From Halorubrum lacusprofundi ATCC 49239 (GTDB lineage: Archaea > Halobacteriota > Halobacteria > Halobacteriales > Haloferacaceae), in NCBI RefSeq assembly GCF_000022205.1, contig NC_012030.1:1-64000 (forward strand): DNA of 64,000 bases, given 5' to 3'. Every line of letters begins with the position of its first letter. Position 1 is the stretch's first letter. The notes below the pieces were generated by a model. It was not told the origin of the DNA and did no database searches. It worked only from the letters and a program-made list of their open reading frames with translations. Positions 25,408 to 34,812 of this stretch are shown piece by piece. The translations under genes were made by a program, and so were the position numbers.

Positions 25408-28370
25408 CTGACTTCGAGGTTGGCGACCACGTCAAGTTCGCCGGCGGACAGGGCGAGATCACGAAAATCGAAGACCGCCCGAATGGAGGCCAGCTCCTCC
25501 ACGTATACACCACGGAGGGTGAACTCCGAAAACTCCCGAGTGGCCTGCCCCATATCGAGCGGATCGACTCTATCATTGACCGCCTCGCAGCCCGACAGAT
25601 CGATTCGCCCATCCACCATGACCTTCGGGAACGTGCGACCCGCCTCGATCTCGCGTACCGATACGACCGGTTCCTGTCGCTGACGAACAACCGTATCGAG
25701 ATCGAGCCGTATCAGGTTCAGGCCGCCTACGAGATCCTGAACTCGTACGATCACCGCTACCTGATCGGGGACGAAGTCGGTCTCGGGAAGACTATCGAAG
25801 CCGGCATCGTTATTGAGGAACTCATCGCCCGTGGTCGTGCCGAGCGGGTGCTTATCGTCGCACCAGCGCCACTCACCGTGCAGTGGCAGGAGGAGATGCG
25901 CGAGAAGTTTGATCGTAACTTCGTCATTTACGACCGTGAAACCGTAGAAAACCACCGTCAGTCCCACCCAAACCAGAACGTCTGGGAGCAAGAGGATCTC
26001 ATCATCACCTCAATCGATTTCGCTAAGCAAACGAACGATGACCCCGAGTCGGACAGGGTCTCGGTTCGTGATGCGCTCGATAATCTCAACGAGTCTTGGG
26101 ACGTCGCCGTTTTTGACGAGGCACACCACCTGACTGCTCGCCGGGGAAGCGACGACTCCATCGAACGCACCCAGCGTTACACTGTTGGTGAAGCCGTCGC
26201 CGAAAATTCCGACGCGCTCCTGTTGATGACCGGAACCCCTCACAAAGGGAAGTCCGATCAGTTCTACTTCCTCGTGAGTTTGCTTGATCCATATCGCTTC
26301 AGCCACGAGTCACAGATCAATCCAGACGCACTGGATGATCTGATGATTCGCCGGCTGAAGGACGACATGCACGACACCGACGGGACGCGCATGTTCCCCG
26401 AGAAGAACATCGAAGCGCTCGGTGTGGATATGTCCCGGGCTGAGCGGAAGCTCTACGACGACGTCACTGAGTACATCCGCGAGTACTACAATCTCGCTCA
26501 ACAGGAGGAGAACCAAGCCGCAGGGTTCACGATGGTCATTTACCAGAAGCGGCTGGTCTCCAGCATCTACGCGATTCAGAAGTCTCTGGAGAACCGAATG
26601 CGCGCCATCCAGAACGACGCTGTTGCCGAAGATCTTCCCGACGACGTCCAGCAGTTGATCCCCCGGTATAGCACCGAACCCGAGACACTGACCGACACCG
26701 AACGTGAGCGCATCGAAGAGGCCCTGGAAACGGTCACGGTCACACTGAATCGTTCGCAGATACAGGAAGAACTTGATCGGGTGAAGCAGCTCTGGCAGCA
26801 GGCCAAGAGCATCCAGACTGATTCGAAGGCCCAGCTGCTCAAGCAGTTTATCGATCGCATCCTGTCCAACGACCCTGATGAGAAAATACTCATCTTCACA
26901 GAGTACACGGACACGCTCGAATACCTCCGAGACAGGGTGTTCGACGATCACGATATCGCCCAAGTCTACGGCGACTTAGACCAAGATCGACGGCGGGAAG
27001 AGATGGAGAAGTTCGAGAATGAGGCCAACTTGATGCTCGCCACCGACGCGGCACAGGAGGGTCTCAACCTCCAGTTCGCCCACATCATGGTCAACTATGA
27101 CCTCCCGTGGAACCCGATCCGGATCGATCAGCGAATGGGGCGTCTCCACCGCTACGGGCAGGAACGAACCGTAGAGATTCGGAATCTTTTCTTCAAGAAC
27201 ACCCGAGAGAGCGAGATTCTGAACCTGCTGGTTGAGAAGACGAACCAGATTGAGTCCGACCTCGGGATGCGTTCGGATGTTCTCGGTCGGGTGCTGGAAG
27301 ACGTCGATCTCGATGACACGATCATGGCCGCCATCGCCGAAGATCGTCCCTCCGATGAAGTTGTCGCCGACATCGACGAGGCCATCGAAGAACGGAAGAA
27401 TGCACTGGAGACCGTGGAAAACGAGTTCCTCATCCGGAACCGATTCGACCTCTCCGACGAGGACGAGGAGATTCTCGATGTAATTGAGCGAAGTCAACAC
27501 GGCGACGTCAGTGAGGACGACATCGAAGTGCTCGTCCGCGAGTTCTTCGACGAATTCGGCGGCGACATTCGAGGTGTTCGTCCTGGTCCGGCCCGTGCTG
27601 GCGGAGACGTGTTCCAGCTTGACGTTCCAGATGTCCTCTGCGGCAACCAGGTTGCAGGACGATACGACCAGGCGACGTTCACTCGCCAGGTAGCGATGGA
27701 AGAGGACGACGTCGAGTTCATCGCATTGGATCACCCGCTCGTGCAGTCGCTTATCGAGTTCTGTCTGGACTCGAATCGCATCGGGGGACAGGTCGCTGTG
27801 AAGGTCGCAGAGGACGGCGAACCCACACCCGGAATCCTATTCACGTACCGCCTGGGATACGTCTCTGGGGCGGGAGAGGCAGTCACCGAGAAACTGGTTC
27901 CGCTCTACGTCACGGCTGAAGGCGACGTGAGGACAGAGAAGCCGGAGTTCGTGGACACGGTCCCGCCAGAGGAGGTCGTCTCGACACCGCCCCTCGACCG
28001 ACTTACGTCGATGGCAGAAGACCTGCACAGTGTCGCGGAGATGGAAGCGTGGGAGCAAGTCGAATCGTTTGCCGGCGAAGCACGTGAGGAACGGGAACGA
28101 GAGGTAGAGATCAAGCGGCAACACGCCGAGCAACACTTCGAGGAGGAGATCAGCGAATGGAAGGACCGCCTTGAGGATTATCAACAGCAGGACGAGCAAG
28201 GGAAAGACATGTCGGCACCAATCGGGAACGCGAAACGCCAACTTGAGTCGCTTCGTCGTGAGCGCGACGAGGAATTATTCCGATTGGAGGAAGAAAAGCA
28301 CGTCACCCCAGAAGAACCGCAGTTGGTGACTGCGTCCTTCGTCCTCGGCAGTCCTCCAGGTGACCGATGA
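25404..28370 (+). CDS. SNF2-type DEAH helicase (DrmD/RapA-like)
   Basis: 988 residues. A small N-terminal beta domain (VGDHVKFAGGQGEITKIED) precedes helicase domain 1, with Walker A GDEVGLGKTIEAG (Lys 129), motif Ia VAPAPLTVQW and the DEAH box at 238-241. Helicase domain 2 carries IFTEYTDTLEYL, LATDAAQEGLNLQ and motif VI QRMGRLHRYGQ. A long C-terminal region ends in coiled-coil-like charged helices. It resembles DISARM DrmD and bacterial RapA-like translocases. Start and stop overlap both neighbours, so it should be made with the methyltransferase and the TBP and probably moves along DNA for that system. Confidence 0.88.
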   Translation: MTDFEVGDHVKFAGGQGEITKIEDRPNGGQLLHVYTTEGELRKLPSGLPHIERIDSIIDRLAARQIDSPIHHDLRERATRLDLAYRYDRFLSLTNNRIEIEPYQVQAAYEILNSYDHRYLIGDEVGLGKTIEAGIVIEELIARGRAERVLIVAPAPLTVQWQEEMREKFDRNFVIYDRETVENHRQSHPNQNVWEQEDLIITSIDFAKQTNDDPESDRVSVRDALDNLNESWDVAVFDEAHHLTARRGSDDSIERTQRYTVGEAVAENSDALLLMTGTPHKGKSDQFYFLVSLLDPYRFSHESQINPDALDDLMIRRLKDDMHDTDGTRMFPEKNIEALGVDMSRAERKLYDDVTEYIREYYNLAQQEENQAAGFTMVIYQKRLVSSIYAIQKSLENRMRAIQNDAVAEDLPDDVQQLIPRYSTEPETLTDTERERIEEALETVTVTLNRSQIQEELDRVKQLWQQAKSIQTDSKAQLLKQFIDRILSNDPDEKILIFTEYTDTLEYLRDRVFDDHDIAQVYGDLDQDRRREEMEKFENEANLMLATDAAQEGLNLQFAHIMVNYDLPWNPIRIDQRMGRLHRYGQERTVEIRNLFFKNTRESEILNLLVEKTNQIESDLGMRSDVLGRVLEDVDLDDTIMAAIAEDRPSDEVVADIDEAIEERKNALETVENEFLIRNRFDLSDEDEEILDVIERSQHGDVSEDDIEVLVREFFDEFGGDIRGVRPGPARAGGDVFQLDVPDVLCGNQVAGRYDQATFTRQVAMEEDDVEFIALDHPLVQSLIEFCLDSNRIGGQVAVKVAEDGEPTPGILFTYRLGYVSGAGEAVTEKLVPLYVTAEGDVRTEKPEFVDTVPPEEVVSTPPLDRLTSMAEDLHSVAEMEAWEQVESFAGEAREEREREVEIKRQHAEQHFEEEISEWKDRLEDYQQQDEQGKDMSAPIGNAKRQLESLRRERDEELFRLEEEKHVTPEEPQLVTASFVLGSPPGDR

Positions 28371-28912
28371 CTGTCGAAATTGCGAACATCGTCGGCTCCG
28401 GCGATCTTGGCGTGGAGCTGGATCTCGAAGCATTGGAAGGCGACTTGTCTACACCGTACTTGGAGTACGACCCGTCGAATTACCACGGTCTTTACGTTCG
28501 TCTCGAAGAAGGTGGGCCGCTCATCACAGTCTATCGGAGCGGGAAGTACATCATCAGCGGCTGCCCCAGTGAGGAGGTACTACGCAAGACGAACGATGGA
28601 TTCCTGAGAGCCCTCGCAGAGTTGGGAATCACCGACGAAGCTCAACAGACCGGGTTCACTGTCCAGAACGTGGTCTGTACTGCGATGCTCAATGAGATGG
28701 TTTCTCTGAATGCTCTCTCAATCGGGTTGGGGTTGGAAGTAACGGAGTATGAGCCGGAGCAGTTCCCGGGTCTGGTTTATCGGCCCGAGGGCATCGGTGC
28801 TGTACTACTAGTGTTCGCTAACGGGAAGCTGGTGATTACAGGTGCGAAGGATGCCGAGACCGCCGAAGTAGCGTACAATCACCTTCAGTCGAAGGTACAG
28901 GAACTAGTGTAG
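28367..28912 (+). CDS. TATA-box-binding protein (divergent) in a defence operon
   Basis: 181 residues with the two direct repeats of a TBP saddle: repeat 1 from IANIVGSGDLGVELDLEALE through ITVYRSGKYIISGC, repeat 2 from FTVQNVVCTAMLNEMVSLN through LLVFANGKLVITGA. The length equals a normal archaeal TBP, but several usual residues differ, for example a shortened first-repeat stirrup. It overlaps the helicase stop by 4 bases, so it belongs to that operon. It may give the operon its own transcription, act as a DNA-bending subunit, or detect takeover of host transcription. Haloarchaea carry several TBPs, but one coupled to a nuclease-methyltransferase is unusual. Confidence 0.85.
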   Translation: MTVEIANIVGSGDLGVELDLEALEGDLSTPYLEYDPSNYHGLYVRLEEGGPLITVYRSGKYIISGCPSEEVLRKTNDGFLRALAELGITDEAQQTGFTVQNVVCTAMLNEMVSLNALSIGLGLEVTEYEPEQFPGLVYRPEGIGAVLLVFANGKLVITGAKDAETAEVAYNHLQSKVQELV

Positions 28913-28931
28913 CGTTCTTGGAGGGTGGTGT

Positions 28932-30731
28932 TCAGCTGAAGGTGCTGATGATGTGGTCTCGAAGCATCTCCTCGCGTCGCTCGATGAATTCGGGGAAGTT
29001 CTCTAGTTCGTACAGACGCTCGTCAGTCGGGATGTGATGGCGGTCGTAGTACTGGTCACTCCGCGTTGAAATCCACTCATCGAACGCTTGGTCGCCTTTC
29101 GATTGGTTCTCCTCAATCAACTGGAGGTTCGCAACGTGATCACGCAGGGAAGCGTACCGCTCGGCCTTACTCGGCTCGAATCCGTAGTTCTCGATGAGGT
29201 TGTCTTTTTCAAGGAGACTCCGCGGGAAAATGTGGTCAATTTCGTATGAATCGTCGTGGGCAGGGTCTGGGTAGTAGAGGACCGACAAGAGCAGGTAGAT
29301 CTTCGTGCTGTTGTAGTCCGTTTCCTCGAACAGGTCTTCTACGATTTCCTGGCTGAAGCCAACGGCTTTCCCACGCGTCCTGATTTCACGCTGAATCCGT
29401 TCTAGTGGGAACTGACTATCGTCCGCCTCTTTGATGGCATCACGTGCGTCCTCGATGATCTGGTCTGGCCGGGAGTTGAAGTTGCTGTTGAGGAGCGCAG
29501 AGCAGAGCCATTCGAGGATTCGCGGACGAACCTGCACACCGAGTTGAGAATCCGTCGTCAGGGAGGGATTCTCGTTGTGGTAGAAGTAGAAGACTAACGG
29601 GATGAGCGCATTCCGGCTCGTCAGGCTTCGGCCGGTGATACCGAAGTCGCTAATCAGGTCTACGGTGGACTCAATCGCATCTTGAACGACTCCGTTCGCC
29701 CAGATCTCTTTCATCAACGCCAGGTTCTCGTGCGTGAATGTGCGGATCTGGTACTCGGCGGAGAGGTCAGCGACAACGAGGAGGGATTTCAGGACGAAGT
29801 CGCTACCGAAGTCGTAGCCCTCGTCCACATACGCCTGATTAAGGTTTCCGACGAAGCTGTTGATCTCTTCCTTTGCGTCAATGGGGTTCTCTTCATCTGA
29901 CCCCCAGTACGACGTGGCAATAGAGAGGAGGATTTCGGACTTGCTGAGTTGCGTACCACCTTCGTTCGCCCGGACGAAGATATCCAGAATTCGCTCGTTA
30001 TCTTGGTTTCCTTCCTCGTAGTAGTTCACGATGTCTCGGGCGTGAACAGCATTGTAGAGAGTGGTGAGGTTCTTGAGGATGTAGTGCTCCTGTGCATCGG
30101 AGACTCCCTCTAACTCGGATGCGATTTCGTTCGCCCGGGTCATCGCCTTCTCCAGCGTATCGATCTCCAGAATGTCGCCGACACGGAACCAGTATTCCTC
30201 ACCAGACTGTGTCGGATCGGGCTCCTTGAATCTGAAGTCGTATCGGAGCTTCAGATGGTCCTCAGTCTGGTTGTTAGGGTTCGAGAGCAAGTTGAGATAC
30301 AGCTGTTTACGCGTCCAGGCGTCGGGATTCTTCCGTTGCCGGTACTTCTGCTTCTCAACGTATGTTCCTTGGAGCCCGATGTAGAAGGAGGAAAGGCGCT
30401 GCTGGCCGTCAACGACGAGTGAAACGGAGTCCGGGATTTGCTCGTATTCGGGGACCTTCGGATTCCGGTGGTGAACGTTGTCGAAATCGTCTGGGTAGAT
30501 GCTATCCTCGATGTGATTTCGGACGAAGTAGTACTTGATCTGGTTGTCTGCGAACTCTCCGTTGAGGTTCCAGAAAATGAACGACCCGATAGGGTACTCG
30601 CGGAGAACGGAATCGAAGAGTTGAACGATCTGTTCGGTATCCCAGACGAACTCCCGCTGGATTGCCGGCAGAAAGATGGACTCGTTTATGTCCGGTAGAA
30701 CTTGCTTGATTGTCCGAGACTGATAACCCAT
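28932..30731 (-). CDS. DUF262/DUF1524 protein, GmrSD-like nuclease
   Basis: 599 residues. The N-terminal DUF262 domain has FLPAIQREFVWDTEQIVQLF, the YPIGSFIFW segment and the nucleotide-binding VVDGQQRLSSFY. A long helical middle leads to a C-terminal DUF1524-like HNH region with YEIDHIFPRSLL and a downstream NLQLIEENQSKGDQ. GmrSD-family enzymes cut modified (for example glucosylated) phage DNA using NTP. The gene converges on the methyltransferase-helicase-TBP operon with 19 bases between stops. Cutting foreign modified DNA would complement host modification, but the two units could be independent. Confidence 0.85.
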   Translation of the reverse strand: MGYQSRTIKQVLPDINESIFLPAIQREFVWDTEQIVQLFDSVLREYPIGSFIFWNLNGEFADNQIKYYFVRNHIEDSIYPDDFDNVHHRNPKVPEYEQIPDSVSLVVDGQQRLSSFYIGLQGTYVEKQKYRQRKNPDAWTRKQLYLNLLSNPNNQTEDHLKLRYDFRFKEPDPTQSGEEYWFRVGDILEIDTLEKAMTRANEIASELEGVSDAQEHYILKNLTTLYNAVHARDIVNYYEEGNQDNERILDIFVRANEGGTQLSKSEILLSIATSYWGSDEENPIDAKEEINSFVGNLNQAYVDEGYDFGSDFVLKSLLVVADLSAEYQIRTFTHENLALMKEIWANGVVQDAIESTVDLISDFGITGRSLTSRNALIPLVFYFYHNENPSLTTDSQLGVQVRPRILEWLCSALLNSNFNSRPDQIIEDARDAIKEADDSQFPLERIQREIRTRGKAVGFSQEIVEDLFEETDYNSTKIYLLLSVLYYPDPAHDDSYEIDHIFPRSLLEKDNLIENYGFEPSKAERYASLRDHVANLQLIEENQSKGDQAFDEWISTRSDQYYDRHHIPTDERLYELENFPEFIERREEMLRDHIISTFS

Positions 30732-31099
30732 GAATGACGGTTACTCTACGTCGCGCATTAGTCGTTTATGTTGATAGGAGACTTCAGATAACGACCATCT
30801 GTGTGCCCTCTCTTGATTCGCCAACCCTCGCCAGAATCTGTTAACTGCTGAGGGTTTCAACAGAGCCACTAGTCTATGCGTGAGGGATACCCAAAGGATT
30901 CTAACAGACATTCCATTTCATCATTCCTCCGCCCAGCGATTCCAGAAATTTCATTACAGACTCGGCTGTCGAAATCCACCCTTGCGCCGAATAATTCGGG
31001 CGTGTGGGTGTGGAATTTGTAGGCATAGTGGGCTCACTGGGGGTCGTCTCCCACTGAGGGCTAACCCTTTTTCAAAGGTGTCTCATATGCCACTTTGCG
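30732..31099. other. Intergenic region
   Basis: Nothing gene-like seen. It contains the upstream region of the DUF262 gene and, at its right end, the leader of the gene at 31100. Confidence 0.4.
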
Positions 31100-31411
31100 A
31101 TGCGACAAATAATCGACCGAAAGCTGTACGATACAGACGCAGCAGAAGAGATTGCAGAACACGCCCCCAACACAGACCGAAGTGACCTCTACTACCTGGT
31201 AGAGGCACTTTACAAAACGGATGATGGCGAGTACTTCCTGCACGGTGCTGGCGGCGCAGCAACGAAGTACGCGACGTCACACAGTAATGGCAAGTCAGGC
31301 GGCGAAGAGATCACCGTGTTGTCGGAAGATGATGCCGTTGATTGGTGCGAGGACCACTCGATTGATGCCGAGATTATCCTTGAAGAATTCGGCCATCTGA
31401 TCGAATCGTAA
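31100..31411 (+). CDS. Conserved hypothetical protein
   Basis: 103 residues: RQIIDRKLYDTDAAEEIAEH, then LYYLVEALYKTDDGEYFLHG and GGAATKYAT, with an acidic C-terminal helix. This pattern recurs in small proteins of plasmids and mobile elements in haloarchaea and bacteria, with no known function. It stands between the restriction genes and a plasmid-like protein. Confidence 0.7.
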   Translation: MRQIIDRKLYDTDAAEEIAEHAPNTDRSDLYYLVEALYKTDDGEYFLHGAGGAATKYATSHSNGKSGGEEITVLSEDDAVDWCEDHSIDAEIILEEFGHLIES

Positions 31412-31505
31412 CAGGGAGCTCAGTTAGCTTTTCACGACCCCTTATGGAGACGTGTGACGACCGGCAGAGTACGCTCAGATTCGCCGTCAGTACCGACATC
31501 GACCA

Positions 31506-32207
31506 ATGACCAGGAATATCGATTCGATAACCCACACCCAGACCAAGTACGTCAAAATCACCATCAACTGTGCAGACGGCGACGAAGATGTGAAGGTCGC
31601 AGTCAACACAGCGCGAGCAACCGTCACAGCCCAGTACAGGTACACCCCTAATGAAGCGCTCATGGCGACCGAACACGTCAGTGCAGACGACGACCGCGGC
31701 GAAGCGCACGCCGCGATCCGCAACGCGCTCGCAGGACTCGATGTTGACGACGACATCCACCGAACGATCGACCGACTAGAACGAGTCGGGTACTGGATGG
31801 ACGACCAAGATCCTGTGTTGCCTGACGACATCCTAGTGGACGTGCACGGCGACTACAAATCGCTCCGCAGCGGGCAGGACATGCTCCTCGTGCAAGCCGA
31901 CAACCCGACTCGGGGTGGACAGAGGCCGTTCGTGAAGGTTGCGGACAAACTCCCACCTGTGGGTGAGTTGCGCGAGTCGCTAGATGACAGGGTCGAGAAG
32001 CGCGTGATGCGCAATATGTGCCCACAGCGCCGCACGTACTACGAGCAGGAAGTTGACGGCCGAGTCCGGGCAGACATCATGGCAGTGGAGTCCTTGGAAG
32101 AGGCCGCGCGTGTCATTCGTAGTGATCAGGGAGAGAACAACGACCATGGCAGTGACTCGGGGGACGGTGGTAGTGATGATGAGCAGGCGACGCCCGCAGG
32201 TTACTGA
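31506..32207 (+). CDS. Hypothetical accessory protein
   Basis: 233 residues. The first half holds beta strands (KYVKITINCADGDEDVKVAV) and an acidic helix. Then comes ILVDVHGDYKSLRSG, and the tail is Gly/Asp/Ser-rich and disordered. No family was recognised. Codon use and acidity fit a real haloarchaeal product. It stands alone between other hypothetical genes. Confidence 0.6.
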   Translation: MTRNIDSITHTQTKYVKITINCADGDEDVKVAVNTARATVTAQYRYTPNEALMATEHVSADDDRGEAHAAIRNALAGLDVDDDIHRTIDRLERVGYWMDDQDPVLPDDILVDVHGDYKSLRSGQDMLLVQADNPTRGGQRPFVKVADKLPPVGELRESLDDRVEKRVMRNMCPQRRTYYEQEVDGRVRADIMAVESLEEAARVIRSDQGENNDHGSDSGDGGSDDEQATPAGY

Positions 32208-32569
32208 CGATTTTCAGGATTTGAGTCGTTGTTACAGACTCAGGGTACACGATTTGAGTAACTATCCAATTTTATACGGCAGTCCAAGAGCAACAGTCTG
32301 TATGCGAAACGAATGGCAACTCAGACATTTGGAACCGGGTCTTCGAGGCCAACCCCACGGGGTCGCGCGTCAATGTATACGACCGACCGAATGTATGCAC
32401 CTCACGTCGGCTCACCAGCGTACCAAGTGCATATGTTCGCGCCACTCGGGCCAATTCTCCGCGCAGGTCACGACGTCGGCCGGCACCCACTATTTAAAGA
32501 ATGGACTCTTGTTCACTTTAGAACGACGCACTGCCACCCCCCGTGCATACTCAGGTACTTAAAGGACTC
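32208..32569. other. Intergenic region with promoter-like end
   Basis: No supported gene; overlapping frames here have no family features. A TATTTAAAG motif near 32490 and an ACTTAAAG motif just before 32570 could serve as TATA elements for the next gene. Confidence 0.4.
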
Positions 32570-32833
32570 ATGGCAACCGATCGAACTAGCCTCAAACTGA
32601 CAGACGACCGGAAGCGACTCTTTGACCAAGCAAGCGAGATCGTGGCTCGTGACGACGCGGATGACCCGCCTCGTAGCGACGTCATTGATGCCGCTCTTAC
32701 TCACCTCATTGAAAGCCAGCAGAACCTCGAAAACGTACGAGACCAGTACCCACCACAACATATCAAACGGTGCTGTAACACGTCCGTGCTTGGACTGCGA
32801 TATCGAACGTCAATCGAGTCGAAGTGGCGATAA
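32570..32833 (+). CDS. Small haloarchaeal protein with ribbon-helix-helix-like start
   Basis: 87 residues from the ATG at 32570; a longer in-frame start lies 27 bases upstream but lacks similarity. RTSLKLTDDRKRLFDQASEI looks like the strand and first helix of a ribbon-helix-helix protein, followed by PPRSDVIDAALTHLIES. The C-terminal CCNTSVLGLRYRTSI is a family signature in haloarchaeal proteins of unknown function. Possibly a small regulator. Confidence 0.7.
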   Translation: MATDRTSLKLTDDRKRLFDQASEIVARDDADDPPRSDVIDAALTHLIESQQNLENVRDQYPPQHIKRCCNTSVLGLRYRTSIESKWR

Positions 32834-33011
32834 TACGCCAACAGGCCGAATATCTTCGAGAATGAGTGCCCGTTCTTCGTCCGTGTATGAACGGTGAGGT
32901 GTTGGGTATCGAACTCAATGCCAATTCTATGGCTCGTCGCTCAAACGATCATGGAGGTAGTTTCGCCGGTAGAAGGCACGTTGGTGGGCCCACCTTGCGG
33001 TCGTACTATAT

Positions 33012-33599
33012 CTAGTAGACCCGTGTGAGAACACGTTGCCGCTTCTTGCAGCTACGACATTCGCCACACGCGGTGTTGGATGCTGTACAAGAATGCGTCC
33101 ATCCAAGGAGTGATTCAGGTGGGTTCACTTCGCATACGAACTCTTCAGTTGTTCTATCGATTGCCGGGGCCACAACGCCGAGATCTCCCTCTTGGAAAGA
33201 GAGAAGCGAATCCATCAACTCGAAGAATTCTGCCTCCCCATCAGCATGGCTCTGATCGTCAGCAACTGCCCCAACAAGCAATCGGTCTGCGCCTCGTCGA
33301 ACGACTTTCATTGCGACCAGTGTGACCACGAGTTGGTTTCGGTATGGCCACCACTCCGGAGCATCACCAAGGTCGGTCTCCTGCTGGCCCGCCATTGTAC
33401 CAGCACCGAGATTCTCACAATCTACTTCGATGACCTCATGCTCAAGATTCAGCTGATCGGCGATTTGCGCTGACGCTTGGATCTCTGCATCCGCACAGCA
33501 CTGCCCGTAATCAACAGTCACTGTAAGATCTGGCCTATGGGTGTACGCGAGTGTCGCAGAGTCAAGCCCACCAGATAACAATAGGACGGATTCAGGCAT
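33012..33599 (-). CDS. QueC-like 7-cyano-7-deazaguanine synthase-family protein
   Basis: 195 residues from the ATG at 33599, which overlaps the upstream stop by 8 bases and removes a 6-residue extension. The N-type ATP-pyrophosphatase loop is LLSGGLDS (residues 7-14), a central WPYRNQLVVTLVA matches the QueC core, and a zinc site is formed by Cys 171, 178, 181 and 184. QueC makes preQ0 for archaeosine. Here no preQ0 or tRNA genes are nearby; instead it ends an operon with a PfkB/deoxyribosyltransferase fusion and a Gly-led acidic protein. QueC-like enzymes serve the QatABCD and type IV CBASS defence systems, so a defence role is more likely than tRNA modification. Confidence 0.85.
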   Translation of the reverse strand: MPESVLLLSGGLDSATLAYTHRPDLTVTVDYGQCCADAEIQASAQIADQLNLEHEVIEVDCENLGAGTMAGQQETDLGDAPEWWPYRNQLVVTLVAMKVVRRGADRLLVGAVADDQSHADGEAEFFELMDSLLSFQEGDLGVVAPAIDRTTEEFVCEVNPPESLLGWTHSCTASNTACGECRSCKKRQRVLTRVY

Positions 33600-34812
33600 A
33601 CGCCCTCCAGATCGCATTATAGATTGCAGACGACAGATCCTCGTACACCTTACACCCGGAGCCGCGAATCATGGTTTCACTGCCCATCTCGAAATCATTC
33701 GCATACCCGATAACTGGTGTCCCCTCCTTCCGGGCATATCCCACTTCAAAGTGCGTTCCAGAATCCAAATGATCCAATAACGCGAACACGAGATCTGACC
33801 GTTCAATTGCGTCTAAATCTTGCTGCGCTACCTCCTCTGGACTGTCGTAGTCAGCGGCTCGACCAATATCGTGAACGGGAGAAATCACGTCAGCTCCCTC
33901 GCTTTCCAGGAGGTGTTTGACCTCTTCGACAACGTAGCGCTCGCCAATGTCGAAGAATGGGCCTGCCAGATAGATCGTCGGAGGGGTAGCATCCGGTGAG
34001 ATGAATGTCGGTGAAGCACTGTTGGGTACTGATTCGACGACCGCTCTGGAAATTGGCAGGCTGCGGTGTCTACAGAACGTTGCTGTCGCCTTTGAAGCGG
34101 TTAGTGCAGCGTCTGCGGCATCTTCACCGTTTTCTGCCCACTCCCCAGCAAAGACCGCACTGAACACATCTCCACTTCCGATTCCCCACACAGACTCCGT
34201 CTGAAAAACAGGAATTTTGGTCGTTATACCGGATGTTCTGACAATTGCCCCTTTCGCTCCCCGCTTGAGGACGACTACGTCTGCGGCAGTCGTACCTGCC
34301 ATGAGTTCTGTGAAAATCGATTCTAAGTCGTCTTCTCCAGCCAGTTGCTCGGCTTCGTTTCGGTTGAGGATGAGGGCGAGTTCATCGGCAGTTGAGCCAT
34401 TTTCATTGAACGGGACGGGAGACGCTGATTGAGGATCATAGACGACGCGCTTACCGGAAACAATCGCGGTCCCTTCAACCAGTCCGAATCGCAAGATTGC
34501 GTCTCCACTAACTCCTGAAAGTTTGCGGTTATAGTTGGCTGCCTCGGCCGGAGAGAGCACAGGGTTCGAGTGATTATGCAAATAGTCGAAGCTGACCGTC
34601 TCCGGGATTTCGGTGGTGGTGACGTCGAAGTTAAACGTGGCCGCGTAGGTTTCGAGTGTCTCTTTGTCGGCAGGGCCGATGCAGGTGTGGAGTTGGTTAC
34701 GAGAGGAGACCGTGGTCTCAGTAGCTGCGGCTGCTCGTATACCTGATCCGAAGAAAGCTGAGTCCGGAGGAAACTGGCACAACTCGTGGTACGCGCCACC
34801 TGCAATAATCAT
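33592..34812 (-). CDS. PfkB-type kinase fused to nucleoside 2-deoxyribosyltransferase-like domain
   Basis: 406 residues in two domains. Residues 1-255 form a PfkB sugar/nucleoside kinase with LNRNEAEQLAG, VLKRGAKGAIV and the catalytic GIGSGDVFSAVFAGEW (Asp 215). Residues 279-404 form a nucleoside 2-deoxyribosyltransferase/NDT-like domain with IYLAGPFFDIGER and the catalytic-type GTHFEVGYA (Glu 356). The chain could phosphorylate a nucleoside and cleave or swap its base. It overlaps the acidic-protein gene (4 bases) and the QueC-like gene (8 bases). Related NDT folds occur in bacterial nucleotide-based immunity. The substrate is not visible. Confidence 0.85.
   Translation of the reverse strand: MIIAGGAYHELCQFPPDSAFFGSGIRAAAATETTVSSRNQLHTCIGPADKETLETYAATFNFDVTTTEIPETVSFDYLHNHSNPVLSPAEAANYNRKLSGVSGDAILRFGLVEGTAIVSGKRVVYDPQSASPVPFNENGSTADELALILNRNEAEQLAGEDDLESIFTELMAGTTAADVVVLKRGAKGAIVRTSGITTKIPVFQTESVWGIGSGDVFSAVFAGEWAENGEDAADAALTASKATATFCRHRSLPISRAVVESVPNSASPTFISPDATPPTIYLAGPFFDIGERYVVEEVKHLLESEGADVISPVHDIGRAADYDSPEEVAQQDLDAIERSDLVFALLDHLDSGTHFEVGYARKEGTPVIGYANDFEMGSETMIRGSGCKVYEDLSSAIYNAIWRAYA

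Noticed and set aside
21109-28912. Complete DISARM or BREX system
   Set aside because: Methyltransferase and helicase resemble parts of these systems, but DrmA, DrmB, DrmC, PglZ and BrxC-like genes are absent.
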